A stretch of 34,447 nucleotides of DNA from Mycoplasmatota bacterium (GCA_016342455.1 JAEIOE010000022.1:1-34447), one strand, 5' to 3'; positions 6,793 to 16,745 are shown, numbered from the stretch's first letter. Notes: a model not told the origin generated them from the letters alone. Translations and numbers: made by a program.

Positions 6793-6817
6793 TAGATATA
6801 TTCTGTTTGACGCTTAC
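6793..6817 (-). repeat. IS66 right inverted repeat
   Basis: Read on the minus strand it begins GTAAGCGTCAAA like the left end. The outer 12 bases are identical, and the inner ATATCTA block is also shared. Confidence 0.85.
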
Positions 6818-6831
6818 GCTCTTATTAGAAT

Positions 6832-6861
6832 AAAAAGAAAGTCATTTTCTGACTTTCTTTT
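6832..6861 (-). terminator. Terminator of the GH43 polysaccharide operon
   Basis: A 12-bp perfect stem (AAAAGAAAGTCA 6833-6844, TGACTTTCTTTT 6850-6861) with a 5-base loop. On the minus strand the stem runs into a T tract. It lies 37 bases past the stop of the last gene of the operon and only 15 bases from the IS66 end. Confidence 0.8.
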
Positions 6862-6898
6862 ACATTTATAAATTTTAAATTCTTGTTTTTTTATTCTC

Positions 6899-9283
6899 TT
6901 ATTCAGAAATTGTAAGATCAGAATAAACTACTTCTGCACCTTCTGAATAAAACCCTATTCTTCCGGTCATTATCAAATCATTATCATAATATTCCATGAT
7001 TTCTACATCATCTACAAATACTGTAATCATATTGCCTTCACAAACTACCTTTACAGTGAATTCTTCTCCACTAACAGGTCTTGTATCTGTACTTACAGCT
7101 AATCCATAATCTGAAACATTATAGTTATATTTATCAATGAAAGCTCTATAGTTATTAAAACCAATATAGTAACCAACTATTGAATCATTGTTTTCTGATG
7201 AATGTTCAGAGAAATTGCTTCCCTTTAATATGATACCAGCTGATGCTGATGCTGTTTCACCAATAAACTTCATCGTTACTTCTATAGTACAGTCTCTTAT
7301 TGTATCGTCACCAAAATATATTATTTGTCTATTACCAGCAATTGCATAATGACCATCATTCAATTTCCAAAGCGTTTGATACTCAGCACCTGTTGCTAAG
7401 TATTCAGTTAGTGATGCTTCATAAGATGGTGTTGAGTATGATGATTTTTCTACATTAAAATAATTGAATGTGAAATCATCTTCTAAAGCAATAAACTTAA
7501 TTTGATGTAATCCTTTCGGAATGTATATTTCAGTAATTAAAGTGTTTGTATAATCATAAGAACTATCTAATGAAGGTATTGTAACTAAGATAGGTTCAGC
7601 GTTATCAATTTGAATAGCTATTGTTTTATCTGATTGATCCGCTTTTAAGTTCATAAAGATTGCTTTTAATCCAGATTCTTCTATATCTATATAATAACTA
7701 GCATATCCTAATTCTTTTGCAATAGTAATTTCATTAGAACCATCAGGATTATTCGTTGAATAATTTGTTAGTGGTTCTATAACATTTAATGTTACATCAC
7801 TAGAAGCTTCATCAACGAATTGATTACTTCCTACCATATCTTTTTTAGCTTCAATTTTATCACTAGAGCCATATGAATAATTAGAGAATGATGAATACAT
7901 CATTTCTGATGATTTATATGCTATTTTCCCAACAGCTACTTCAGCTGTATATTCATCTATCTTTGTTAAGTTATCAAATAATACTGAAACTTTTTCTCCA
8001 TCTGATAATACTCTTAGTGTATGTAACTTAGTGAAATCAAAATCACTGTTTAAAGTTCCTGTTGTTAATTCTTCTAATGTTCCATCAACCATTTGACTTA
8101 GAACTACTTCATTTGTATCTAATGATACTTTAAAATAATTATTTTCATCAACATAGCCAAATAAAGCTTCGAAATCAGAACCAATAAAATTAAATTCAGC
8201 TGAGAAACTCGATTCGGTTGAAGTATTACTTAAATAGTAATCTCCAGATTGTGTATAGTTTACTACACCATCAACTGATTGAAAATCAGGTAATTCAGGT
8301 ACTAAGTTTTCTGTTAAACCTGCGCCATTTACATTCATCATCGTTCCATTAAATAATAATCTATTAATATTAAAACTACGATTAGGCCCAGCTGCACTAT
8401 TTAAGTTGTGATATACAATATAATAACTATCTAAGTTAGGCCCTAGAACTGTAGAACTATGTCCTAATCCTTCAAAGCCATCTACTGTAGATAAAAGTAA
8501 TGAATTGTTATCTGCGTATTCAAAACTTGATCTTCCATCTAATACACTAGCAGTTGAGTAATTTACTCTATAACCTGAACTTGTAACATTCGTTCCAGTG
8601 TATGTTAAATAGTATGTACCAAATCTATTTATAAGTGTTGGTCCTTCAGTCCAAGAACCCATTAAAGTGTTGTCTAAAGTCGTTCCTGACTCAAATGTTA
8701 GAGGATCTGCCATAGATACCATTCTAATCCCTGTGTTAAAAGCTCTTAAGAAATACATTGATTCATCATTATCAATAAATACAGATCCATCAATTGATTC
8801 TCCTAAGTTATCACTAACTACTTCAAATGGTCCGATTGGACTATCTGATGTAAGGATATAGTGACCATGCCCTGCAGGAGAGGTATACATATAAAATACT
8901 CCATCCCAGTAAATAACTTCAGGTGCATAAGCAGTTTCAGTAATTGGATCTTCAGAAACATATCCTAATTGATTCGTCCCATTATTAACTTGAACCCAGT
9001 TTACTAAATCCGATGATTTCCAAGCTCTTACTCCTATTTGACTGTTCTTTGTAGAACAATATAAATAGTATTCTCCATTATGTCTTAATACGTATGGGTC
9101 TCCGACACCATAACCTTCCCATTGTTCAGGTATTTGCGTTTCATCAAAAACATTATCATATGTATCTCTTGATTCTATAAAATCTTCTTCAACTGCTGTA
9201 ACAAATTCTGTTGTAACTGTACTATCACAACTAACTAAAAACACAGTTAAAGACATTAAAGCTATTATCATAAATTTTTTCAT
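6899..9283 (-). CDS. Secreted lipoprotein glycoside hydrolase family 43
   Basis: 794 residues. It opens with a lipoprotein signal, MKKFMIIALMSLTVFLVSC, with the lipid-bearing Cys at 19, so it is anchored outside the membrane. The five-bladed GH43 propeller follows with all three acidic residues: Asp62 in GVGDPYV, Asp165 in SIDGSVF and Glu213 in WTEGPT. After about residue 345 come beta-sandwich domains, the last (about 640-794) resembling a LamG/DUF1080-type concanavalin fold. GH43 enzymes remove arabinose, xylose or galactose units; which one cannot be read here. An ATG 33 bases upstream would bury the signal; ATG 9283 follows AGGATGGTG and gives a proper signal peptide. Last gene of the operon and paralogous to the cytosolic GH43 at 13855. 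Confidence 0.85.
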   Translation of the reverse strand: MKKFMIIALMSLTVFLVSCDSTVTTEFVTAVEEDFIESRDTYDNVFDETQIPEQWEGYGVGDPYVLRHNGEYYLYCSTKNSQIGVRAWKSSDLVNWVQVNNGTNQLGYVSEDPITETAYAPEVIYWDGVFYMYTSPAGHGHYILTSDSPIGPFEVVSDNLGESIDGSVFIDNDESMYFLRAFNTGIRMVSMADPLTFESGTTLDNTLMGSWTEGPTLINRFGTYYLTYTGTNVTSSGYRVNYSTASVLDGRSSFEYADNNSLLLSTVDGFEGLGHSSTVLGPNLDSYYIVYHNLNSAAGPNRSFNINRLLFNGTMMNVNGAGLTENLVPELPDFQSVDGVVNYTQSGDYYLSNTSTESSFSAEFNFIGSDFEALFGYVDENNYFKVSLDTNEVVLSQMVDGTLEELTTGTLNSDFDFTKLHTLRVLSDGEKVSVLFDNLTKIDEYTAEVAVGKIAYKSSEMMYSSFSNYSYGSSDKIEAKKDMVGSNQFVDEASSDVTLNVIEPLTNYSTNNPDGSNEITIAKELGYASYYIDIEESGLKAIFMNLKADQSDKTIAIQIDNAEPILVTIPSLDSSYDYTNTLITEIYIPKGLHQIKFIALEDDFTFNYFNVEKSSYSTPSYEASLTEYLATGAEYQTLWKLNDGHYAIAGNRQIIYFGDDTIRDCTIEVTMKFIGETASASAGIILKGSNFSEHSSENNDSIVGYYIGFNNYRAFIDKYNYNVSDYGLAVSTDTRPVSGEEFTVKVVCEGNMITVFVDDVEIMEYYDNDLIMTGRIGFYSEGAEVVYSDLTISE

Positions 9284-9296
9284 TATATTCACCATC

Positions 9297-12200
9297 CTAA
9301 TTAGATGCGGCTTCATATAGTTGATTATCTAAACCAACTCTTATATATGCTTGTGGATTTTCTGGAGCTACGAAGCTTCCATTAAATGACCATCCATCCC
9401 AATCACTTGCAAAATCTGACCATTCTCCTATACTAATACCAAACACATCAGTACTTGTAATTTCTAAGAATGCATATGGAATATATACCACCATCTCAGT
9501 TGAAGTAAAGGTATATACAATGGTTGAAGTATCTTCATTACCGCCTGAATTCCAGTTTACAATACCAATAGTACCGTCACTTCTTAACATGAATAAATAG
9601 TCTGTTTCATCTCTTGAAGTTCCTGATGCTCCGGTGTCTATAAATAATTCAATACGTTCTAAAGTAGTCCCATCTACTTGAAATTCCTCTGCTGTTGTGA
9701 AGGTGAATGTTACTCCCAATTCACCTCTAACAATTTCACCTGAAATTGAATCAAAAGCCTCATGTGATGTCTTAGTTGCAAATTCTCCAGTAAGACCTGG
9801 ATTTACAATAACTTCATTACTTGTTGCTTCATATAATAAGTTATCTAAACCAACTCTTACATAAGCTTGTGGGTTTTCTGGAGCTATAAAAGTTCCATTG
9901 TATGACCAACCATCCCAATCAGCTGCGAAATCATTCCATTCTCCCATTGAAACACCAATAATATCTTCACTAGTAACTCCAAGGAATGCATATGGAATAA
10001 ATACTTCCATTTTTTGAGATTCAAATGTAAATACCAATGTTGATGCATCTTCATTACCACCAGAATTCCAATTTACAATACCAATAGTGCCATCACTTCT
10101 TAGCATAATTAAATAATCCGTTTCATCTCTTGTAGTTCCTGATAGTCCTGTATCTAAAAATAATTCAATTACTTCTTTATTTGTTCCATCAAATACAAAT
10201 TCTTCTTCTGTTGTGAATATGAATCTGAACCCTTCAGCTTCTCTTGTAATAAAACCTGAAATTGAATCAAATGCTTCATGTGTTGCTTTTGTTGCAAATA
10301 ATCCTGTTTCACCAGATATTACTTCAACAACTACATCATTATTATCTGCTACATATAATAAGTTATCTAAACCAACTCTTACATAGGCTTGTGGGTTTTC
10401 TGGAGCTATAAAAGTTTCATTGTATGACCAACCATCCCAATCACTTGCGAAATCTGACCATTCTCCTAAACTAATTCCGAATACATCAGTAGCCGTTATT
10501 CCTAAGAATGCATAAGGAATGAATACTTCCATTTCTCGTGCTGTACAAGTAAATACAATTGTTGCTGTATCTTCGTTACCGCCTGAATTCCAATTCACTA
10601 TTTGAACTGTTCCATCAGCTTTTAGAATAAATAGATAATCTGTTTCATCTCTAGAAGTTCCTGATGCTGCTGTATCTATAAATAATTCAATTTTATCCAT
10701 ATTAGTTCCATCAAATTGAAACTCTTCTAATGTAGTAAAAGTCATTCTAACTCCAGTTTCTTCTCTTAATATAAAACCAGAAATTGAATCGAATGCTTCA
10801 TGTGTTGTTTTAGTAGCGAACAACCCTGTTTCTCCAGGTACTGGCGGTGCAATTGGTTCATTACTAGTTGCTTCATATAATTGATTATCTGCAGCAACTC
10901 TTACATAGGCTTGAGGGTTCTCTGGAGCTACAAAAGTTCCATTAAATACCCAGCCATCCCAATCACTTGCAAAATCATTCCATTCTCCCATTGAGATACC
11001 AAAGATTTCATTGGCATCTATTCCTAAGAATGCATAAGGAATAAATAATTCCATCTCTTGAGATGATTGTGTAAATACAAGTGTTGATGCGTCTTCATTT
11101 CCACCAGAATTCCAGTTAACGATTCCTAAAGTTCCATCACTTCTTAACATAAACAAGTAATCTGTTTCATCTCTTGAAGTTTCTGATGTTTTTGTATCTA
11201 TAAAGAATTCAATTACTTCTTTTGAAGTTCCATCATATGCGAACTCTTCTGAAGTTGTAAATGTAATGCGAATACCGTCTGCCTCTCTTACAACTAATCC
11301 TTCAATAGGATCAAAAGCTTCATGACTGTCTTTACCTGAGAATACTCCAGTAAGTCCAGGTGCTTTTGTAATAACAATCTCATGATCTATATCATAGTCA
11401 CTAGCACTAATTATATATTCTATATTTTCATAATCTGTATAAGATACTGTAATTGTATAATTGTCTTGAACTACATCTACAAATGAGTAAACACCCAATT
11501 CATTTGTAGTTGTTGTATAATCAGTTCCGTTAATAGCTAAAGTAGCTCCACAAACTAAACCTTCATAACTTGTTACAGTACCATTAATTGTTCCAACAGT
11601 CGTAGATGAAATCATTGTGATATCTTCAACAATTGCTTCACCGTTCAAGTCTTCAACTGTTAATGTAATAGTAACTGTAACAAAACCTTCTTTTTCAAAT
11701 GTTACTGTTAACTCAGCATCGGTTGGTATATCAGAAATACTATATCCACCATCTGTTGAAGTAGTAACTATTTCTTCTCCAACTACTGTTACAGTAACAG
11801 AATCTTCACTAATCGTACCAGTTAAACTATTAAGATATGCTACTAAAGTTACATCCACTGTAGCTAATCCATTCGTAAATGCTGAAGGTAACAGTGTTTC
11901 TGTTTGAGAAACATATCCAGTTAAACTAAAGTCAAGTTCATAACTGCTAGCTTCTGTTATGATAATAGAGTAATCACCAGAAGCATCACTTAATATAAAG
12001 TTATCTCCAACAGATATTTTTATATTTTCTAAGCCTGCATTACCGCTTATAGTAACTACTGAAACATTACTATCAGCTTTATATAATGTATTATCAATTC
12101 CTACCCTTACATATTGTGAAGGTATTTCAGGAGCGATAAATCCATTATATCCCCATCCATCCCAATCATTTACTACACCGGACCAACATCCAAAACTTAC

Positions 12201-13862
12201 TCCGAAGATTTCACTTGGTGTGATATCTAAGAATGAATAAGGTATGAATGCATCTATTATAGCTCCATCTCCATCTGGAGTTACTGTAGCTATAATTCCT
12301 GAAGTTGCTGTATCTAAAACAGTTTCTGTTCCCCACTGTAATATAGATATTGAACCGTCTCCAGAGAAATTAACACGATAATCTGTTGCATCTCTTGTTG
12401 TTCCAGACTCTTTTGTATCAATAAACATTTCAATTGCTTCTGAAGCTTCAAATGCTGTATCAGTAATGAAATTGATATGAATTCCATCAATTCCTCTAAC
12501 TATTTCAGTTGTAAAACCATTGATTCCTTTTGAACCTGCAAAATAGAATGATTCAAATGGTCTTATAAACATTTCAACTTGACCTAAGTCTGTTATTCCA
12601 TCAACTACTATTTCATTCGTTTGAATGACAACTTCTTCTGTTCTATATCCATCTTTTTCTAATAAAAGAGTTATCGTACTTGTTACAGGAATATCAGATA
12701 TACTAACAAGTCCTGATGCATTCGATGTTGCTTCTATAGTTGTTCCACTAACTTTAACAGTAACACCATTCACCAAAGGATTAAGTACATTAATAACTGT
12801 TAAAGATAAATCTGTATATTGTACAGTTGAAGCATTAATTAAACTTATATTATGTTTTATAGCAGAAAGATCTTCTGTTTCTTGTCTAGTCATTGAAACT
12901 GTATAAGCTATATAACCATCTTTCGAAGCCACTATTGTAAATCCGGTATTACGATCTACATCAGTAAAGCTATAAGCTCCTAAAGCATCAGATACAGTAG
13001 TTTTGTCAGTTCCTTCAATACTTACAGTTACTCCTGCTAAAGGACTATCTGAATTATCAGAAACTATACCGCTTAAAGTAATATTTTCAAGAGGTAAAGC
13101 ATCACGATTATAATAACTACCATCAAGTAAAACTATATATTTTGATGGTATTTGAGGATCAGAAAATTGTGAATTATAAGCAAAACCATACCAACCATAA
13201 TCTTCAGCTGATACATTACCACTAGTCTCTTTATCAACGTGACCTAATGAAAAACCAAAAGTGTCAGTTTTTTCTAAACCAATTTGCTCATAAGGCAACA
13301 TTAACTCAACTGTATATGATGTATCAGTATCTGATTCATCATTTATAGTTCCGTTTAAAACTACAGCATAATCAATCATACCATTCCATGTTCCCCAAGA
13401 ACCGCCTGAACCACTTAAGATTCTTGCTTTTCCGTGAGCTCCAATATTAATTTGGAAATCACCATCTTGAGGATTAGGAGAAGCATCATTATCTGTGTCT
13501 ATATAAAATTCTACACTGTCACTTCTTGTAACATCATCACCATTGTTATAACCTAAAGTCATAATATTAGTATCTAGTACTTCGAAATAGACAAATAAAG
13601 CTTCATCTCCTAAGTACATTTTGACAGTTACGTTCCCATTATTACCATACACTAATTCGTTTGTTGCATTATCCCACTCATCGTCATCATCTATACCATC
13701 TACATCTAATTCAGGTATTGTAATATTACTATCGAAATCAAACTGACTTGAATTATTTGTTTTTTCAACTTCAGTCGTTGTTAATTCAACAGTATCATTG
13801 CATCCTATTAAAACGATAGAGAGTAATAATGCCAAAAATATTGTGAGTATCTTCTTATTCAT
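9297..13862 (-). CDS. Giant surface lipoprotein with CBM9-like and carboxypeptidase-regulatory-like domains
   Basis: 1521 residues. The lipoprotein signal MNKKILTIFLALLLSIVLIGC has Cys21. Domain order: a CBM9-like domain (about 50-255, with SDSVEFYIDTDND), two small carboxypeptidase-regulatory-like beta domains (about 260-430), a second CBM9-like domain (about 435-600), about three more regulatory-like domains (about 600-840), then four tandem CBM9-like repeats of 172-174 residues to the end. Each repeat carries IELFIDT, SGTSRDETDYLF, NWNSGGNED, PYAFL and DWDGWSYN. I see no catalytic domain. CBM9 domains bind sugars, so this is probably a cell-surface glycan-capture protein, like SGBPs in Bacteroidota but anchored by lipid in a Gram-positive-type cell (inference). 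AGGAGG lies 8 bases before ATG. It overlaps the cytosolic GH43 gene by 8 bases. Confidence 0.8.
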   Translation of the reverse strand: MNKKILTIFLALLLSIVLIGCNDTVELTTTEVEKTNNSSQFDFDSNITIPELDVDGIDDDDEWDNATNELVYGNNGNVTVKMYLGDEALFVYFEVLDTNIMTLGYNNGDDVTRSDSVEFYIDTDNDASPNPQDGDFQINIGAHGKARILSGSGGSWGTWNGMIDYAVVLNGTINDESDTDTSYTVELMLPYEQIGLEKTDTFGFSLGHVDKETSGNVSAEDYGWYGFAYNSQFSDPQIPSKYIVLLDGSYYNRDALPLENITLSGIVSDNSDSPLAGVTVSIEGTDKTTVSDALGAYSFTDVDRNTGFTIVASKDGYIAYTVSMTRQETEDLSAIKHNISLINASTVQYTDLSLTVINVLNPLVNGVTVKVSGTTIEATSNASGLVSISDIPVTSTITLLLEKDGYRTEEVVIQTNEIVVDGITDLGQVEMFIRPFESFYFAGSKGINGFTTEIVRGIDGIHINFITDTAFEASEAIEMFIDTKESGTTRDATDYRVNFSGDGSISILQWGTETVLDTATSGIIATVTPDGDGAIIDAFIPYSFLDITPSEIFGVSFGCWSGVVNDWDGWGYNGFIAPEIPSQYVRVGIDNTLYKADSNVSVVTISGNAGLENIKISVGDNFILSDASGDYSIIITEASSYELDFSLTGYVSQTETLLPSAFTNGLATVDVTLVAYLNSLTGTISEDSVTVTVVGEEIVTTSTDGGYSISDIPTDAELTVTFEKEGFVTVTITLTVEDLNGEAIVEDITMISSTTVGTINGTVTSYEGLVCGATLAINGTDYTTTTNELGVYSFVDVVQDNYTITVSYTDYENIEYIISASDYDIDHEIVITKAPGLTGVFSGKDSHEAFDPIEGLVVREADGIRITFTTSEEFAYDGTSKEVIEFFIDTKTSETSRDETDYLFMLRSDGTLGIVNWNSGGNEDASTLVFTQSSQEMELFIPYAFLGIDANEIFGISMGEWNDFASDWDGWVFNGTFVAPENPQAYVRVAADNQLYEATSNEPIAPPVPGETGLFATKTTHEAFDSISGFILREETGVRMTFTTLEEFQFDGTNMDKIELFIDTAASGTSRDETDYLFILKADGTVQIVNWNSGGNEDTATIVFTCTAREMEVFIPYAFLGITATDVFGISLGEWSDFASDWDGWSYNETFIAPENPQAYVRVGLDNLLYVADNNDVVVEVISGETGLFATKATHEAFDSISGFITREAEGFRFIFTTEEEFVFDGTNKEVIELFLDTGLSGTTRDETDYLIMLRSDGTIGIVNWNSGGNEDASTLVFTFESQKMEVFIPYAFLGVTSEDIIGVSMGEWNDFAADWDGWSYNGTFIAPENPQAYVRVGLDNLLYEATSNEVIVNPGLTGEFATKTSHEAFDSISGEIVRGELGVTFTFTTAEEFQVDGTTLERIELFIDTGASGTSRDETDYLFMLRSDGTIGIVNWNSGGNEDTSTIVYTFTSTEMVVYIPYAFLEITSTDVFGISIGEWSDFASDWDGWSFNGSFVAPENPQAYIRVGLDNQLYEAASN
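9300..11360 (-). repeat. Four tandem CBM9-like coding repeats of about 520 bp
   Basis: The same coding block (anchor HEAFDxIxG) recurs with anchors near 9761, 10277, 10799 and 11321, giving periods of 516, 522 and 522 bp. The second and third copies counted from the low-coordinate end are nearly identical over more than 60 bases near 9860-9920 and 10380-10440, showing recent duplication or gene conversion. A diverged fifth copy lies near 12060-12560. Confidence 0.85.
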
Positions 13863-15903
13863 CTAGAATACCTCCTAATGTATCTCTAAATATTACTTTA
13901 CTTAATTCACAAGAATATGTACCTATTTGTCCTGTGTTTTTTATGTATTGATCAAAACATTCAAAAATCTTTTTATGATTGATAAAAACTAAAATTTTGT
14001 TTCTATCAATCCTAACTTCTAAATTACAGTTTTGACTATCTAATTTAAAAGGTATATCATATATTCTTTTAATTCCAAAGTTAACCTTATCAACTACCAG
14101 TAAATCTTTATAAAAACCAACAAAGTATCCATCAAAAGGATATCTTGCTTGATGGACAAAATCACTAAATGTTGACACATTAACAAGCAATCCAAATCTA
14201 GAAAATAAAGCTCTTTCTTTTATTTCAAAAGTTGTTTTAAAACTATTACAATATTCTTCTATTGGATAAATATTGTAAGTTTCTTTAAGTAAATCATCTT
14301 TAACAATAACTTTGGTTTGATTACTAGCTATTTGTTCAAATTCCAAGTACTTAAACGAAGCATGACCACTTAATACCTCTATATGATATAAATAATCTCC
14401 ATCTAAAACTACTTCACCTAATATTTCTTTATTATATTCATAAGGACTAATAGAACTTTCTAATGTAACAATAGAATCTCCTATCTTTAAGGTAATTGGC
14501 TCAAGAACTTTAATAAAGGCTGTGCTTAAAAATTCACCAGTTCCTGTAATAGAAAAGTTTAGAATATCACCTTTCTTCATTACTCTTTCTTCCTTTAAAT
14601 CTTCACTAAATACTAAGTTAGGTACTGTTTGTATTCCATTTACATTTCGGTAAATATAATTGTTGTAAGCTATATAACTTAATCCATCAAGAACAGATCG
14701 ATTAAAGCCTAGTTTTCCTTTTGTTTGTATATCTAAACATAACTTTAAATCATCATTTATAAATACTTCAAGTTTTTCAGTTTGTCTAAGTTCAAACTTA
14801 TTAATACAATCTCTCGCTAAGTTAATATCTATGTCTAATATTAATTTAGTTTCTAAATTGCTAATTTTAAATATTCCATATCCTTCATTGTGATTCTTTA
14901 ATTCATAATAATAATCTTTTGAATAGGCAAATATTAAACTGACTTCTGTACCTTTAAAATTAAACTCTGTTACATAGTTTAGTTCTGTAGTTTCTTTCGT
15001 TAAGTAGATATCTTCATTACTAACAAAGTTTTCACTATGATTACTAGCATTCGACTCAAATATAGGTCTTCTAGGATAGTCTTGATAAGTATCCCTTACA
15101 TTTTGTTTCATTAAACTGCCTTGAAAATCTAACCTATCAACACAGTAATCTCTAATTGAATAATCATCGATCTCTGTCAATTTGTGATACACATTATAAT
15201 ATGTATCTAAATCCGGACCTTTAATCATAGCTGAATGACCTAAGGCTTTATATGTATTGTTTAACTTATTTATTAAAGAGTTATTTATTCCCTTAATATA
15301 AGGGCCTAAAAGTTCTTTAGAACTAGAATAATCTACTCTATAAGTATCTGCGAATAAATTATTTCCACAATAAGTCATAAAATAATTATTCCTTCTTTTA
15401 ATAATGAAAGACCCTTCAGTCCAGCCATGCATTTCAGCATCTAAATCAACTCTATTAATAAGTTTAAAATCTTCTGTTACTTCATGAATCGTTATTCCAA
15501 AATGGTTCGCTCTTGATAAATACAATCTATCATATTCTTTATAAAAAGAACCATCTATCATATTCCCTAAATTATCAGTAACTCTTTTAAAAGGTCCCAA
15601 GGGATGTTTCGCTGTAAAAATATAGTGTCCATTTCCCCCTGGAGAAGTTACTAAATAAAACTTATCCTTAAAGAAGATAACTTCAGGAGCATATGCATTT
15701 AGTGTGATTGGATCTTCAGTTACTAGTAATTGATACTCCCAATTAACTAAATCCTTAGATTTAAAACATCTAATACCGATTTCATTCGCTTCTGTAGATA
15801 CATATAAATAGTATTCACCATCATACTTAAATACAAAAGGATCTCCTACATTAACTCTTTTACTATCATTATTTAGTTCAATAGGATTCTTGTACTTGTT
15901 CAT
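13855..15903 (-). CDS. Cytosolic glycoside hydrolase family 43
   Basis: 682 residues without a signal peptide. The GH43 propeller starts almost at once: Asp21 in VGDPFV, Asp117 in MIDGSF and Glu163 in GWTEGSF. The segments AYAPEVIFF, TSPGGNGHYIF and GHSAMIKGPDLDTYY are shared with the lipoprotein GH43 at the end of this operon, so the two are paralogs sent to opposite sides of the membrane. The C-terminal half (from about residue 300) holds beta-sandwich domains, likely substrate-binding or structural. Its start codon overlaps the permease stop (ATGA). The role is probably to cleave imported oligosaccharides; the sugar specificity (arabinosyl, xylosyl or galactosyl) is not deducible. Confidence 0.85.
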   Translation of the reverse strand: MNKYKNPIELNNDSKRVNVGDPFVFKYDGEYYLYVSTEANEIGIRCFKSKDLVNWEYQLLVTEDPITLNAYAPEVIFFKDKFYLVTSPGGNGHYIFTAKHPLGPFKRVTDNLGNMIDGSFYKEYDRLYLSRANHFGITIHEVTEDFKLINRVDLDAEMHGWTEGSFIIKRRNNYFMTYCGNNLFADTYRVDYSSSKELLGPYIKGINNSLINKLNNTYKALGHSAMIKGPDLDTYYNVYHKLTEIDDYSIRDYCVDRLDFQGSLMKQNVRDTYQDYPRRPIFESNASNHSENFVSNEDIYLTKETTELNYVTEFNFKGTEVSLIFAYSKDYYYELKNHNEGYGIFKISNLETKLILDIDINLARDCINKFELRQTEKLEVFINDDLKLCLDIQTKGKLGFNRSVLDGLSYIAYNNYIYRNVNGIQTVPNLVFSEDLKEERVMKKGDILNFSITGTGEFLSTAFIKVLEPITLKIGDSIVTLESSISPYEYNKEILGEVVLDGDYLYHIEVLSGHASFKYLEFEQIASNQTKVIVKDDLLKETYNIYPIEEYCNSFKTTFEIKERALFSRFGLLVNVSTFSDFVHQARYPFDGYFVGFYKDLLVVDKVNFGIKRIYDIPFKLDSQNCNLEVRIDRNKILVFINHKKIFECFDQYIKNTGQIGTYSCELSKVIFRDTLGGILDE

Positions 15904-16745
15904 CCTTTAACTCCTGACAATGCCATAGATTTAATAAAATATTTTTGAAATGCAATAAATATTATAATCATCGGTATAGAAGCTATAACTGAACCAGTCA
16001 TAATTAATGGATAGTTCGTACCTGATGAATATGTTGAATTTAGACTTGCAAGTAAAGGTTGCAATGTCTGTTTAAGTTGTTCTGTTAAATATATTGATGG
16101 TGCAAAGTAATCATTCCATATTCCTACAAACCAGAATATTATTTGAGCAGCCAAAGCCGGAAGACATAGTGGCAACATTATTCTTCTATAAATACCAAAA
16201 TATGAACAACCATCAATTTTAGCACTCTCAATTAGATCATTAGGTATGCCTTTCATGTATTGAATTAAGAAAAACATCATCGTGATATTACCAAAGAACC
16301 CTGGCAATATTAAAGGCCATAATGTATTCGTCATCCCTAGTGATTCAAAAGCTCTATATTGCGGTAACAATAAAGCAGCATAAGGTACCATTAAAGAACT
16401 CAATAAAACCAATAAAAGCACGTTTTTATGAGGCAATCTAAGTTTAGCAAAACTAAAAGCTGCTATACTTGAAGTAAAAGTACCAATAACAATAACTGAA
16501 ACTTCTACTATTAAAGTATTAAATATAGCTCTTCCAACAGGAATCAATTGCCATATTTCTTTATATGTATTTAATTGAAACTCCTTTGGAAATAGAGTTG
16601 GAATTAACTCAAAAGTCTCTGGTCTTGATTTAAAACTAGTTCCCACCATCCATAGATATGGAAAAAGCATTGTAAAAGCGCCTAAAACAACAACGCCTAA
16701 TGCAACATAGAACCAAACACTTCTCTTCTTCATATTCTTCATCAT
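15900..16745 (-). CDS. Sugar ABC transporter permease, MalG/CUT1 type
   Basis: 281 residues with six predicted membrane helices. The cytoplasmic EAA loop IESAKIDGCSYFGIYRRIML (about 188-207) contacts the ATPase. The C-terminal end IKSMALSGVKG is typical of MalG-type subunits. It starts with ATG overlapping the MalF-type stop (ATGA) and ends overlapping the GH43 start, so all three are translated together. No ATPase gene is in the operon; CUT1 systems of low-GC bacteria commonly share one MsmX-type ATPase encoded elsewhere. Confidence 0.92.
   Translation of the reverse strand: MMKNMKKRSVWFYVALGVVVLGAFTMLFPYLWMVGTSFKSRPETFELIPTLFPKEFQLNTYKEIWQLIPVGRAIFNTLIVEVSVIVIGTFTSSIAAFSFAKLRLPHKNVLLLVLLSSLMVPYAALLLPQYRAFESLGMTNTLWPLILPGFFGNITMMFFLIQYMKGIPNDLIESAKIDGCSYFGIYRRIMLPLCLPALAAQIIFWFVGIWNDYFAPSIYLTEQLKQTLQPLLASLNSTYSSGTNYPLIMTGSVIASIPMIIIFIAFQKYFIKSMALSGVKG

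Larger units (their letters stand above)
4330..6817 (+). mobile_element. IS66-family insertion sequence, complete length but inactivated
   Basis: 2488 bp bounded by inverted ends that begin GTAAGCGTCAAA, the usual IS66 terminus, and enclosing tnpA, tnpB and tnpC in the standard order on the plus strand. The length is normal for the family. tnpB is intact, while tnpA has one and tnpC three in-frame TAA codons, and no frameshift. The 8-bp target duplication expected of IS66 is not visible: GTTAATTG on the left and GCTCTTAT on the right do not match. So it has either diverged or been rearranged at one end. It sits between the DUF445 promoter and the terminator of the GH43 operon and breaks no gene. 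Confidence 0.92.

Noticed and set aside
4322-6825. 8-bp target duplication around IS66
   Set aside because: The flanks GTTAATTG and GCTCTTAT do not match.
11617-12906. Two plus-strand frames inside the CBM9-type gene
   Set aside because: They are antisense shadows of a long repetitive coding region, with no ribosome site or recognisable domain.
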